Positions 42,504 to 54,750 of a DNA stretch of 64,000 bases are shown piece by piece. The notes under the pieces are model-generated. The model was given only the letters and a program-made list of their open reading frames with translations. It was not told the origin of the DNA and did no database searches. The stretch covers positions 2,616,882-2,680,881 of the forward strand of contig NW_006763295.1 in NCBI RefSeq assembly GCF_000218685.1, written 5' to 3'. The stretch is from Serpula lacrymans var. lacrymans S7.9. Its lineage: Eukaryota; Basidiomycota; Agaricomycetes; Boletales; Serpulaceae. The position numbers and the translations under genes are program-made. The first letter of the stretch is position 1; every line of letters starts with the position of its first letter.

Positions 42504-44902
42504 CTACTTGATCCCAAGGAACAATAGACCCCTCTTGGCTTTTTCCACCTCTTCTTCTAATTCTCTGCCATCGCTGCTAGTCCACCACAATTCCCTGTCT
42601 ATGTCCTCCGCGGTCTTCCCACTTCTGATCGCACTCTCAAAAGCCGATTTTCTTGCATTGAGAGCTGCCATCTTTCTAGGGTCTGAATGTCCTGTGAAAA
42701 GTACTACGGCGGTGCGTGGAGGAAGCGAGGTGTACAGCGTGATCAGATGATTGTTGAGGTTAGCAAGGGCAGAGGAGAGAATTTCTGGAGATGGTTCTGC
42801 CAGGTTGGTTGTGGCTAACATCTGAGATAATGTATCCCCGGTTGCTTTTTGTGTGAGCCCTAGGGAGAATAAAATGATAAATGAAATAATGATCTATAGA
42901 GGATTTATTTCTCCAAAAGCTTAAAGTTAAGACTTACAGCCTAGGGCATCCGCGACGCCTGTAAATCTGCCAAAGGCAAACTCGTGACCAGGAACACTTT
43001 GCAATAACCCCTCCAGAACTTCAGCATCATTAGTGCATGGGATGACTGTGTTTGCTTTTGAACCATGCATCGCAGAAGGATTACCGTGGTCAACTACTGC
43101 ACTACGAATCGTGCCTGGGCCGCCGCGTCCAACGGCTCGTGCCATCCGCTCGAAGATGGACTCGTAGTCTGTCCTAAACTCACCAAACCCAGCGCCTACA
43201 GAATACAGAAACACCACTCATCAGAATAACTTACTAATTGTACCAGGCGAGAAGTCTCACCATTCTGCACTTTAAGTTTGAGGAGGTCTAGACAAGCTCT
43301 GGCATCCTCCTCCGGGTCGTGACCGCCATCACCGCGAGTCTGTATCTCTCTTCCACACCATTTCTTAGTCAGCCACGCTAGTCCTGGTTTCAAAGGACGA
43401 CCACGGGGGTGATGGTAGATTATTGCTGTATCGATACAGCGAGGGTGGCATATCTTGAGTGCTTTGAGGTCAGATTCCAGCGAGTGGCCTACAAGAATGG
43501 ACGTTGGACCAGAAGAAGGGCCTAAGATGGTAAGAAGATGCTTTTGAACCTGAGTAAGAGTGGTTGTGACTGGAGCGAGAGCTTCTTCCGTGATACCAGA
43601 CCACCTACAATACAAGAAATGTTGAATCTGGAAGACAATTGTGATAGATAGTGGATAAGGAAACATACCTTGTCAAATAGTCTGTAATAGGCTTTGCAGG
43701 TTTGACGAGCTGGTCGTATATAGTGATTCCCGAAGTATAGTCAATCAGACATACTCTAGTCAGCTCCTTACCATCCTCCGTCAAACACTGAAATTGTGTC
43801 CTGTCAGAAGTGTATGGGACTACAAAGATAACTAAAGGCAAACCATTTCGCAATCGATTGCGTAGACTCGTGATTGCTGTTGATCGGTAGGAAGCAAAAG
43901 TATTGACTCCATAGAAGGTTCTGTGGTTTCTAACCAACCGGGAGGTTTCTGGAATATATCGGCCATATAAGATGGTATGGGGTAGTCGTTCTCAACCATC
44001 TGTTCCAACGTCAGGAGGTACCTCACAGGGTCTTTATCAAGCGCACGCTCTACTGCACATGATAAAAGTAAGCCATTTCCATGAACTCAAAAACGAGATA
44101 CAAGACCATACAGGCTACCCTCTGCAACAGTCTTTTTTTCTTCTCTTCTCCACTTACAGGCCCTTGAAAGAAGCTACTCAGGACCGAGTACATTCTAGTT
44201 TGATCGCCTGGAGCTCTGGTTGGGCAAGCAAAACTAAAAGTAGAAGCGATAAATGGTATTTCGGTGCTGGAGTCCGTTGGTAGGGGGATAGATAGAGGCA
44301 AGTTGGGATTAGCTGTAGCAGACGTTGGAAGAGGAGGAAGAGCTAGGAACGATGGCAATAGTCCAGGGATCAAGAGAGCGACCACTTTTCTTATTGAACG
44401 ATGATTCTGTATAATTGGTAGTCAATTTGCTGCAACCGAATAGCTTAGAATTTTTGGAACCATACTTCAACTTTCAACCAGCCTGGGGGCGGCGCATCTG
44501 CTATTAAGTGCAAGATCATATCTCTTACATCCTTGTAAAAACTTTACTGGATGCTTTGGATCGCAAGAATGTCCAGTCACTCACATCTATCCCGACGGCT
44601 TCTCTCCTCTTCACGATTTCGCCATTGACATACATGAATCGAGGCACGGTCGCCTGTGATTAAATTTATGACTTCATTAAGGACATACCCATGTATATAG
44701 AGCTCTGACACACATCCTGCTTAGCTTCTTGTTTTTTTACTTTTTTCGCCTTACGCTTTTCGACCTTTGTCCAATCGCCTTCATGATCGTCTGCAGAATC
44801 CTCTTGGACTATACCTTGATTCTGGGTAACTTTAACTTTTTTGTGCTTTGGAGAGAATGATAGCTGTGGCGAAGATGGTGAGAATTCCTGAGAACGTTTC
44901 AT
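42504..44902 (-). CDS. REX1-type RNA exonuclease (DEDDh family)
   Basis: The 3'-5' exonuclease core is complete. Exo I is YAIDCEMV (about 43835), Exo II is LVGHSLESDLKALK (about 43470) and Exo III is GHDPEEDARACLDLL (about 43290), giving D-E, D, D and the catalytic His. The N-terminus MKRSQEFSPSSPQ has a Lys-rich, nuclear-localisation-like stretch (KRKAKKVKKQEAK). It is followed by VRDMILHLIADAPPPGW and VVALLIPGLLPSF, the REX1/REXO1-specific preamble. After the core come AVVDHGNPSAMHG and a long C-terminal segment including AVVLFTGHSDPRKMA. About nine exons; the stop is at 42504. REX1 enzymes trim 5S rRNA, tRNA and other RNA 3' ends in the nucleus. No defect is seen. Confidence 0.87.
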
Positions 44903-45147
44903 GGTTCATGTCATGAGGACCTCCAGACCAAAATTACCCCAACACGCTCGAATATGGGATTGGAGAGCGAGTTTCAGTATGGGAAACGCGGTATGCTTAG
45001 TGCCCTGTATAAGGTTAGGGTTTATCGCGTGACTTGCGTGTGACTTGCACCTCTGGGGTAACTGCGCACAGTCATTATAAACGTGAACTTGTCAGGAAAT
45101 TCTCATTCTTGCCGTCAAGTGCAAGTCCGCAAGCTGCAACGTTAGGG

Positions 45148-45156
45148 TATATAAAG
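45148..45156 (+). promoter_or_regulatory. TATA box of the aspartic protease gene
   Basis: TATATAAAG lies 29-37 bases upstream of the start codon at 45185. The short distance implies a very short 5' leader. Confidence 0.6.
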
Positions 45157-45184
45157 ACCCTACAGCTTTGCTTCCTAGAAAGAT

Positions 45185-47108
45185 ATGGTCTTCCTTTCTC
45201 TCGTGGTTGCCACTATCCTTGTGGATGTCGTACTCTCGGACCCGTTGCACATTCCGATCGTTAAACGTACGAAAGTCAAGACAGTAGAAAGCTATGCCAA
45301 CGCCGCAGAAAAATTACGCTATAAATATGGATTCAAATCCAATTCCTCGAGAAAACGGGGAAATACATCCCCTGTTGCTATCACAGACGAGGTTTGTCAG
45401 CTTCGTGACTTTCTACACGGCGTAGTAACATGCTTTTGTAGCAAAATGATTCGAGTTATTCCGGTGTAGTTGGCATAGGCACACCGTAAGTTTTTGATCT
45501 CTAATGATAGTTCTCGTATGTTTATGATTCTCTTTCAGTGCTCAGATTTTCAGTGTCGTCCTTGATACCGGGTCTTCTGATCTTTGGGTTGGGTCGACAT
45601 CCTGCCTAACATGTTCTGTAAATGCTCCTGCATTTGATCCATCACAGTCATCCACTCTCAAACTTGCCAGCGGCGGAAGTTCACAAGTGCATATCATATA
45701 CGGCTCTGGTACTGTACAAGGTGGTCTTGCCACAGACACCGTTTCCTTGGGTGGCTTCAGTGTCGCACCACAAACTTTCCGTACGTCAAGAATATGTTTG
45801 AATAATCGTTCGAAATAACGCTCGATAATATTTCAATCACAGTCGTTGTTGATGAAACCTCAGCGAATTTATTTACTGACGGTGTTTCTGGCATAATGGG
45901 CCTCGGATTCGAGAGTCTTGCTGCAACTAAGGCACTACCTTTCTGGGAGTCTCTGGCCAACAATAACCAGTTCTCATCCCCTGAAATGTCATTTTACCTC
46001 GCCCGGCTTGTCGATCAAGCACAGACTGAGGAGGCTCCTGGTGGCGTATTGATCCTTGGTGGCACCAACTCTAGCCTGTACCAGGGCCAGATTGATTTCG
46101 TTAACATGCCCGATGGAGTATCGCCCAGCTATTGGTGGCAACAGGTCAACAGTACGAATAGATCTTCAACTTTCGCTGAACATGGTATTCATCGTAACTC
46201 TAGAGGTCACCGTCCAAGGTAATACTGTCGGCATCAGTACAGGAACCACCTCATATGCGGCAATCGATACCGGTACTACTCTAGTTGGTGGTCCTTCCAC
46301 TGATGTGAAAAGCATCTGGGCTGAGATTACGGGCTCGCAAGCTCTGTCTCCGACAGGACAGTACGCGGGAATGTACAGTTACCGTTCGTGTCCTCGTTTT
46401 ACTTGTTGTCGAGTCGGTCTGGCAGTCTTACAAATCCGTTCGTACTAGCTTGTTCGATCGATGTCCAAGTGACAATATCGTTCGGAAGCAACTCGTGGCC
46501 AATTAATACAGCTGACATGAACTTGGGCGAGCTCGGGAATGGGCAGTGCTTGGGTGGTATTTTTGACCTCACTGCTGGCTCCGACGCCGGTACAGGTCAA
46601 GGTAACCCTGGCTGGGTTGTTGGAGACACTTTTCTGGTATGTTAGACCAAGTACCCTACGTTGACATCGATTGACTCAGATTCCCTTTCGCGCAGAAAAA
46701 TGTGTACTCTGTTTTCCGTTCGAACCCGCCTTCAGTAGGCTTCGCTCAGTTAGCAGATGGATTAAGCGCTTCTTCAGGTGAGCCTCGCCTCGCCTTTCTT
46801 TTCGACAGTATAATTATTGCCCTACCTTCATTGCTTACGTTCACCTGTATTCAAATACTGACGTCACCCCATTACAGGTACCTCTGGTTCGAATCCCGCG
46901 CAGATAACGCAAACTAGCGATCCTCTGCCCTCTGTCTGTGAGTTGCATCCTTGTACCTTCATAGTACTTCTGCTGAATGTTCCTTTCTTACACAGCTGGA
47001 AGTTCGGGGAGCAATGCCAGCTCGGCTCCTCCGACGGTGAACGCCATGAGCAGTTTATATCTTACCCTCTTTGCAACCCTCGTTTTGGCACTTTCATTGT
47101 TGCGCTAG
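45185..47108 (+). CDS. Secreted aspartic protease (peptidase A1), probably GPI-anchored
   Basis: The gene starts with a signal peptide (MVFLSLVVATILVDVVLSDP) and a basic propeptide. After the first intron, GVVGIGTPAQIFSVVLDTGS opens the catalytic N-lobe with active site DTGSSDLWVGS. The flap region is VHIIYGSGTVQGG. The C-lobe has AIDTGTTLVGG as the second catalytic motif, then SYPCSIDVQV and GWVVGDTFLKNVYSVF. The tail is Ser/Thr-rich (SGSSGSNASSAPP) and ends in a hydrophobic stretch YLTLFATLVLALSLLR, the layout of a GPI-anchor signal. Seven or so introns all splice in frame. The product should act at the cell surface or outside the cell. Confidence 0.9.
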
Positions 47109-50100
47109 TATGGAAAGAACACACTACACATCATTAACAACACCATAATGGAAGCTTTGACGTATGGACTGACGCACCCTTACTAATACATGGAGCATTG
47201 TGGATTTTCACTCTAAAGCTAGAGGAGGCATGTTGATCTGTAGGAATAAGTTCGTGCTTTGAGGAACTTCGATCGATATTTGTTGCCCCAGTGGCTATTT
47301 AGTTCTAGTATGGCACTGTTACCTTGTGTCATCTTTTGCATACATTGTCCTCGTAGCTTTTGTCTTCGCAGCTGGTGGGATTGACATATTATAATTTTGG
47401 AACATTCGAATCCGATCACCAAGGAAAGAAGATGCAATGTAGGTTGGCAATCTGGAAATCGAAGGAATGACCATACGAGACGCAGCTATGATCCCGGGAG
47501 GTCGGGATCTGCTCGGATGTTCGTATGCACCGACGTTCTTTACGACTTCATGGTTTCATGATGCGTGTGGGGGATGTTTGAGACGACTTGCCAGGGGGTG
47601 AATCGCACAGCGTCAGTTCTTTGAAGCCCGACGAACTGATAAGCGGCAATCACACGTCGAGTGAAATCAGCGTTGATCAAGGTACGGTACTGAGGAATGC
47701 CTGGAGTTGAGATATTCCTGGATTTGGGAGGATGCGTACCTGTGAACAAGGGCATGAACGAGTATTTACCTAGTAGCACATCGGGTGAGAGGTGAGAACA
47801 TAGGCCGGGACCGAATGACCATGGCGGTGTTTTTGAATTGTAAAGTAGAAGTTGAGGAACTTCAACTGGTATCAGGGGGGCAACGACATATTTAACTTTG
47901 ACATTTTGTTGACATGCGGAACCGCGACGGAACACTCGATCGTGGGTGCAAACACCGTGCAGATTAAGTCAATTCTGCGCTCGAGAAGAAATGTGCCTAT
48001 GCGTAAAATAAACAACAGAAGCTTTATTCTCGTCAACTAGGAACCTGATTGCACTAATTCCTGTTCAACGAAGCCAATTACACACCAGGAGAACCACTTG
48101 GCAGGAGTTGCATGTGCAGGATTATAATCGGTGGACAGGATTTGGCAGATTTTGGACACAGCTGTACATACAATTAGCCGGTGTGAGTGCCCTAGAATGC
48201 CTAAGCTAGGAACAGCCTTTTTAGAAGAAAGGTGAATTTCTTTCATGGAAGGTCAAAGCACTGTTGCTGATGAAAATTGACACGAAGTGCACGTCGTTGT
48301 CGTGGTAGCAAAGAGCTTTGCTTCTAGTTGATGTGAGATTTGACAGATTTCGATGGGCGGCTCCGACCGAGCAAAAGATAGGGAGGCAGTGTACGGATAA
48401 AGACTTCGTAGAGGGCAATACTGGTAGGATCGTGACTCAGCGCGCATAGTAAAAAGAGGGATTGATAATACGAACAAATCACTTTGTCAGGATGACTTAG
48501 ACCCTCTTAGACCATAACCCAGCTATTGATGACCGCTGTAAATCCAAGGCACTATACTAGGCAGAGAAGTTATTCGATCTATAGTCGACACAGTGAATGG
48601 AACATACGGTAATTAGGTTCACATGTACATGTGCTATTACTTCTCAGAAGACGACACCGTTGTCCGAGGACCAGAGTTAACTCAGGTCACCACAATAGAG
48701 TTCTCAAAGGCAGAAAGATCAACAACTCACGGGATCAATGTGGATTAAAGTCAATATTCCGGTCGGTAAGAATGAGCGTTGCACTAGTAGTATCACTTTA
48801 TCAGTGCATGTGATGGACCTTGATGAACTATACTTTGAAATCAATGATCCTGCTGCCATTCAAAAAAAGGAAAGCGTAATAGGCGGTGTATTCCACGATC
48901 GAGCTCAATTCAAATTTGAATGATGGAGACTATCAACACTGCATGACGAAAGTTTTGGCTTTCCGTTTATTTTCTTGCAACTTGAATGTACTGCCATCAG
49001 AATTTTTTGTGGCCGGTGAATTAGCAAGACAACGGACCTGGTAGGACTCGTAATCAATTTCTTACTAAAGCACACGATGCGCTCGGCGCCCTTGTGAGAT
49101 TGAACGCAGATAGGAAGAATACGATCGCGAGATAGAAACATATCATTGCAACGCACTGAAAGCACAGCAAATAATCATGAAGAGACTCTCCGGAGGTCTC
49201 CGTGTGTACGGTGCCGACTGGGAAGGTGTTTTCAAGCGAAGCGGAAGTCATGACGATTAAGCGATTCAAACACGAAAGACTCGATGCTGCCTCAGTAACG
49301 GATAATAGTGCCCGTGGCGAAGATACACAGAAGTCCGGGTGCATGAACGAAATTTGTTATCAAATATGAGACGCATGGTATCTGAAGTTTCTGAAGACCC
49401 ATGGGGTGCACATTCATTAATGAACCGTTGAAGATGGAATGAACGAGAATGAACTCGTGATGCGTCAGTGGTACTAGAGGGCTCTGACGTGGTCTGAGTC
49501 AACGACAATGCCCCGCTCTAGCATCTTGACCGCTCTTTCAACCTCATCAACCTCGTGGTTCATTCGGTGCTGATGGAACACCGAGTCTACGTTAAGTCAG
49601 CTCAGCCACGGGAAAGTGCACCTTGTGGTCCATAGCGCTAGATGCAGCAGATGACGAAATCATTGTCGAAGAAGAGGCCCAAACGCTACAGACCGCTCGG
49701 CATGAGGTAAAAAGATCTGTTAATCGTATTGATAATATGAATTGGATCTTGTGACGGAAAGACACGAGCCGAAGCCTTCCGCCAGATTTTACCTACAGTG
49801 AAGTCATCCAAGGGCATCTTGGCCCGTGAAGAAACGCTATCAGACAGTTTGTTTCTTTACACAACGCATTACGAACCAGAGGAACTTTGATAAACGGACC
49901 GTCTAACGTTAACTTGCGGGGATGTGTGCATACATTAATCTCCTATACGCTTCTAAACGTAATAGCACGTACAGGAAACTTGATATCGCGCGGCGAGTAG
50001 TATTTCCTGAGGATTTGGCCGGTGGTGATGCGCCTGAGCACTCTGTTCTGTACGTCGTAGAGATCGATGCCAAGAGAATTATGAAGGAATCTCAGGTTTT

Positions 50101-51482
50101 GATGAATTAGTTTACTTGTTCTATTTGACTGATGGGGTAGAGATAGGGTAGCAAAATAACGGGAACCTGCTGAAGATGATGTGATGACAGGGAATTGATG
50201 CGCAAAGCCTGGGGGTCAGCCATTCAATCGGAACAGGCACAGAGGGTTAATATGAAAGGGTTTGACTCTTCTTGTTATGGTATATGGGAAACATATGCAG
50301 GCACAGAACTTACACTCCTTTTCTTCACTATCGATAGTGTTGGGTGGGATAATGCGTCTCGTCCGTTCTCTGACGGTGTACAGCCCACAGGGCCGATTGC
50401 ACCTGGGGTACCCCAGAACAAAAATAACAAGTGTAGCATAGGAGGGTTTCAAAAGACTAATGTGAAGGTATCTGATGCACAGAGATTCCAAACTCCGCGA
50501 ACACTCACCGAATCGGCAAATGTGTGGCGGACGTACTACTGGCACAGCAATAGAAGAACATCGCGAAACACTGTTGTGCTCATTTTTGGGTGGCTTTTGT
50601 ACGAATATACGTATCGTTCGGATGATCCCTTGATGGCAATCTAGCAGCACTGCGTTACCGCCGGTGGTTATCTAAGTCGAAGAGAGATTGTATCATGTGA
50701 AAGGGCGGATGGTGGAGAGAGAACACTGCCCAGGCTACAGCTGGGCAGGATCAAGTCGTGCATCGAGTGCAGACTTGTAATGCAGCAGCACAGGACAACA
50801 TTGTTACATTGACATTGTTGAGGACCATGTCCCGAGACAGTTGTGACTTGGGCGGTCCGGCGACCGGGACAGCAAAGAGCGGGGAATGTGAACGGCAAGA
50901 CAAGGCCGCTGTGAGAGCTGATGGACAGGTGATGTGCGATCTTTTGTCGTCGACAAGACGATTCATATGAAACTTATGAAATCCGCCAATGGACTGGATT
51001 TGTGGCAGGCCAGTCGAGCAGCTGCAGGAACACATAGCGAGCGATATGCGACCAACGGATTTACGCTCCAGCCAATTGTGTGTTGTACGGGCGCTTGAGG
51101 GATTCCCGGTGACAGGAACCCAACCCAAATAGGAACTGCCGCGTGGTCCACGATCTCTAATTGATCTAACACATTAACCCGTGCTGTACGGCACAAGCAC
51201 GGCTGGCAAAAGTATTTGAGCACACACGTCCATGTTCTCTATTTTTTTATTTCTCATATAGTGCGCTCGTCACTGCAGGTCTTGTCCGTGTTCCTCGTTC
51301 ATCGGTCACTTTCATGCCTATCGGTGTCGTCGTCGTCGTCGTCGTTCACTGGTCTCTTTAGCCTTCACTCGGTACCAGCATTTCTCGTACGACCATCATT
51401 TCTCCCTATCTCTTACTCACGCAGTCTGATCTTTCGCCTTAGCTTCACTTTCCTTCGTGTATATTTAGTATCTGTTCCAATA
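47109..51482. other. 4.4-kb stretch without a recognisable gene
   Basis: Several open frames exist on both strands (for example minus 47540-47935, plus 50195-50644, minus 50751-51128), but none shows a known domain. I could not link them by plausible splicing. The segment 51200-51480 is pyrimidine-rich and includes a GTC repeat at 51326-51347; it looks like the promoter and leader of the transcription factor gene. The rest may hold a degraded gene or a non-coding RNA. Confidence 0.45.
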
Positions 51483-53656
51483 ATGGCCAATAAATCTCCT
51501 GCCGACACGCCCCCGCCTACATTGCAGCGAGGCAAGGCCTGCTTGCGTTGCAGGTATTTTCGTTCTCATCCTCATTCCTTTCTTTCCGTTCTGATCTATG
51601 CCAAAACACCCTCTTTCCAGGAAGCGTAAGATGGTGAGTTATCCATCGTTCTATCGCGGGATCATCGGATCTTTACTCTTTCCCCACAGCGGTGCGATGG
51701 TGTCAAGCCTGCGTGTCAACAATGTGTCCGTGCAAAGAAGCCAGAGTGCTGTCAGTACGATGACGGGCGAGGAAAAACAAGAACACAACTCCTACGTGAA
51801 AACATCGAACGCTTGGAGCAGCGCATACGGGAACTCGAGGATCCCGAATACACCTCGCCATCAGTCACATTGTACGATCCTCACTTGCATCAGCGCTCAG
51901 GAAGTTCTTCTTCGTCTATAGCGGGATCGCCTGGAAGCCCAGGGTTTTCCGCTGTCCACTCGCCCTTTCCTTCAGGTGATCATATTCTTCAATGTGTTAA
52001 ACAACTCACTAAACTCCCATGAAGCTACCAATTCTCCCCACGGTTCTTGGATACAAGGTGTTCCCTCACCATCCCCGACGCCATTCAGTGACCCATGGCA
52101 TGAAGAACAGCAACCAACTGTCGAACTTGCTCAGATGCTGTCAGTTGTTCCATTACAAATTCACATTGCTCTTTCTCACTCTACATGCTCTAGTGTGGAC
52201 ATTTTCTCGCCTCATCGACACCAGTGCCTCCTTGGCATACATGTGGGTCGATTGCGCGAGTCATTTTCCCGAACATCGCGGGAGCAGCGACATCCTGTTC
52301 TAGCCAACGCCATCTTCCTCTGGGCATGCTACATCTCCCGGCCAGGACCATTAAGCCAACACGAAGCCCATTATCTTGACCGCGCCCTAGAAGCACTCAA
52401 CAATGCTATCCGCTCACCCAACAATCTGCTCGATGTAATACAGGCATCGTGCCTAATCTCAATGTATTTCCTCTCGAATGGGCGGGCCTTAGAAGGCAGC
52501 TATCACGCCAATGCAGCAGCTACTCTAGCTGTCCAGTGCGGCCTACATGGAGGTATAGTAGGCGGATCAGCGTTCGGAGCCTCCGGCGCAAATGCGTCCT
52601 TTAAACTGGACCCTCCCAAAGACGCCATCGAGCAAGGTGAACGCTTGTTGACGTTTTGGCAGGTTTTCAACCTGGATAGGTGTTGGTCTGTGGTATTACA
52701 CAAACCTGTTGCCATCCAGGATGGACCAGATCCTTATACCTCTATCCTCGTGCCATGGCCGCAAGATATGAAAGAGTATGAATCTGTAAGTTTGGTCCTG
52801 CAAATTCTCGATTGCGTTTATTAATGTTTCAAAAGGGCCAAGTCAATGAGATTCATGATCAGACCATCCGTAGCTTCTTCAGTGGTCAGGTGTCTAATCT
52901 CGACGGGGGATTCTCAACTCTTGCATTGCGTGTAAAGGCCTCAGCCATCTTTGAACGTGCTCATCGACTAGCGGCGAATTGGGACAAGCGTGAGAAAACC
53001 ACTTGTACATACTAACTGTGAAGTTTCGTTTCTCACAAGTTTTTTGTTTCCAGGATTGTCCCTTTCAAGTGCATTCACCGACGACTTCCAAACACTGGAA
53101 CACACGATTACACGTTTTATTCCGAATTTGATCCCAGTACATCAACTGGATGCTACCATGCCTGACGACAAGCATGCTTTCCTTGTGATACATACCCTTG
53201 CTCACGCTGCAATGATCCACCTCTACTATTCTTTCGGCCACGATGATCCAGTTTCCTATGGTAAATGTCTTCAGGCTGCGCGGTCTTGCGTCTCCGTTAT
53301 CAAGCACATTGCCGAACCGGATTATGAATTCCTGGATCCTATCATGGGCGTAAGTGGATTCCTTTTTCTGTAATTTGATAGTGACTCATATTTCTTCCTT
53401 TAGCCGTGCTGGACATGTGCTGTTGACACGCTGATCCGAGAAGCCAGCATTATGGAATCTTCGTGGCCTCCCGTCGACTGTACGGACATCCAGTGCGAAA
53501 TAGGTACTCTTCTGTACGCCATGACTAAGCTCAGCGCAAGATTTCCGCTATTGAGTGAGTATCTACTTCTGATAGTTGAGCGCTTCATTGCTCATGCTTG
53601 CTTAATTAGGCTACTCAGTGGCTAAAACGCAGAAGAGACTATCAGGACTCAGATAG
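51483..53656 (+). CDS. Zn2Cys6 binuclear-cluster transcription factor
   Basis: The DNA-binding domain is KACLRCRKRKMRCDG, then VKPACQQCVRAKKPEC, with all six Cys of the Gal4-type cluster. A heptad-like RENIERLEQRIRELED linker follows, suitable for dimerisation. The cluster is encoded across two introns flanking a 13-nt micro-exon (AGG AAG CGT AAG ATG region at about 51620-51633). A Ser/Gly-rich spacer comes next, then the fungal-specific middle homology region (ANAIFLWACYISRPG, then LDVIQASCLISMYFLSNGR, LLTFWQVFNLDRCWSV). The C-terminal part runs through HAFLVIHTLAHAAMIHLYY and ends KTQKRLSGLR at 53656. Target genes are unknown. No breaks are seen. Confidence 0.9.
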
Positions 53657-54750
53657 GTCTAGATGGCCTGCATTATACTAATGGAGGATGGATCCACTGC
53701 ATCGAACGTTTGTATCCCATTGGACGGACTTTCTCGCCACCAAACTACACGGACTTGAACGTTTATGGACTTTTTGGACACTTTTGGACTTTGTACTATT
53801 GGACTTTGTGAACTTTATTCGGACAAACTTCTTGCATATATCGCCCTTCACGCTCATTACGACCTTACGCCTCCTAGGACACTAGCCTGGACATTTTTCC
53901 CGCTCGTTTTGGAGCCACTAGTACGGACTTCATTATACGAGACACTATGGACTGTATAGTTTTGGACACTTAGAACACTATGGACCTTCAGTGCCATACT
54001 CTAGTTTTATATATCTTACTCCAGTAATGTTACGATAGCCGATATATCTCTCCTACATATTTACAGGCCTACTTTTCTCCATCGTGACATCTTCCCCGTC
54101 GTTGCTTATGGACACTGACCTTGACCTGGACAGACTTTCTTCTCGGATTAGGATCGCTCTTTCGCTTCCTGGATTCGTACTCTATTGATCTATTCTGCAA
54201 TATTCGTCTTTCGCTTTCATTTGCATGTTATTTTGCTGTACTCTTACTTACGTAGTGCTTGTAATCTGAAAGAGAAAGGAAATTGTGTTCTCGCCGCTCA
54301 CTATCGTGGCCGTGTTGTGTCTGAGAGGCGAACTTCTTGACGACTCAGCTGGTTCCCAGACCATGGAATCCCAACTTGCCTGCAAAGTTACCTGAACACT
54401 GGCAGTCTCTTTCCCATTCCTACGGAAAGGTTCCGAATTCGCTTGCGTGTTCTTTTTTGGAGTGCGCGTCGCCGCATCGTAACAGTACAGCTCTTCTCAG
54501 GTTGCTTATGTTTGCGGACAACTCTTCTCAGGGTTGCTTATGTTTGCGGACAGCAACTCGCTCGTCCAAGGCTACTGGAGCAGAGTTTCAAATGCGGTAC
54601 GGTATCAATGATCATATGCATCGTGGTGTGTTGATTTCCCATGAATCCTGTTACATGAGAATTTATCTCCTGTCAAATATACTGGCAGTGTGAAGCTGTG
54701 CCCTATATTACTGCCAGTGTTCATGTAACAAAACCCTGGCTCGTTACTCG
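53657..54750. other. Intergenic region with GGAC-rich and tandem-repeat DNA
   Basis: From about 53690 to 54000 the word TTTGGAC or TATGGAC recurs irregularly (for example TGGACTTTTTGGACACTTTTGGAC at 53765-53790). A 30-31-bp tandem duplication beginning CTCTTCTCAGG and ending TTTGCGGACA lies at 54491-54552. No gene is supported. Confidence 0.5.

Noticed and set aside
47540..48246. Cytochrome P450-like fragment suggested by PWSFGPGLC on the minus strand
   Set aside because: The heme-binding Cys context (FxxGxRxCxG) is not met and no other P450 motif is found nearby.
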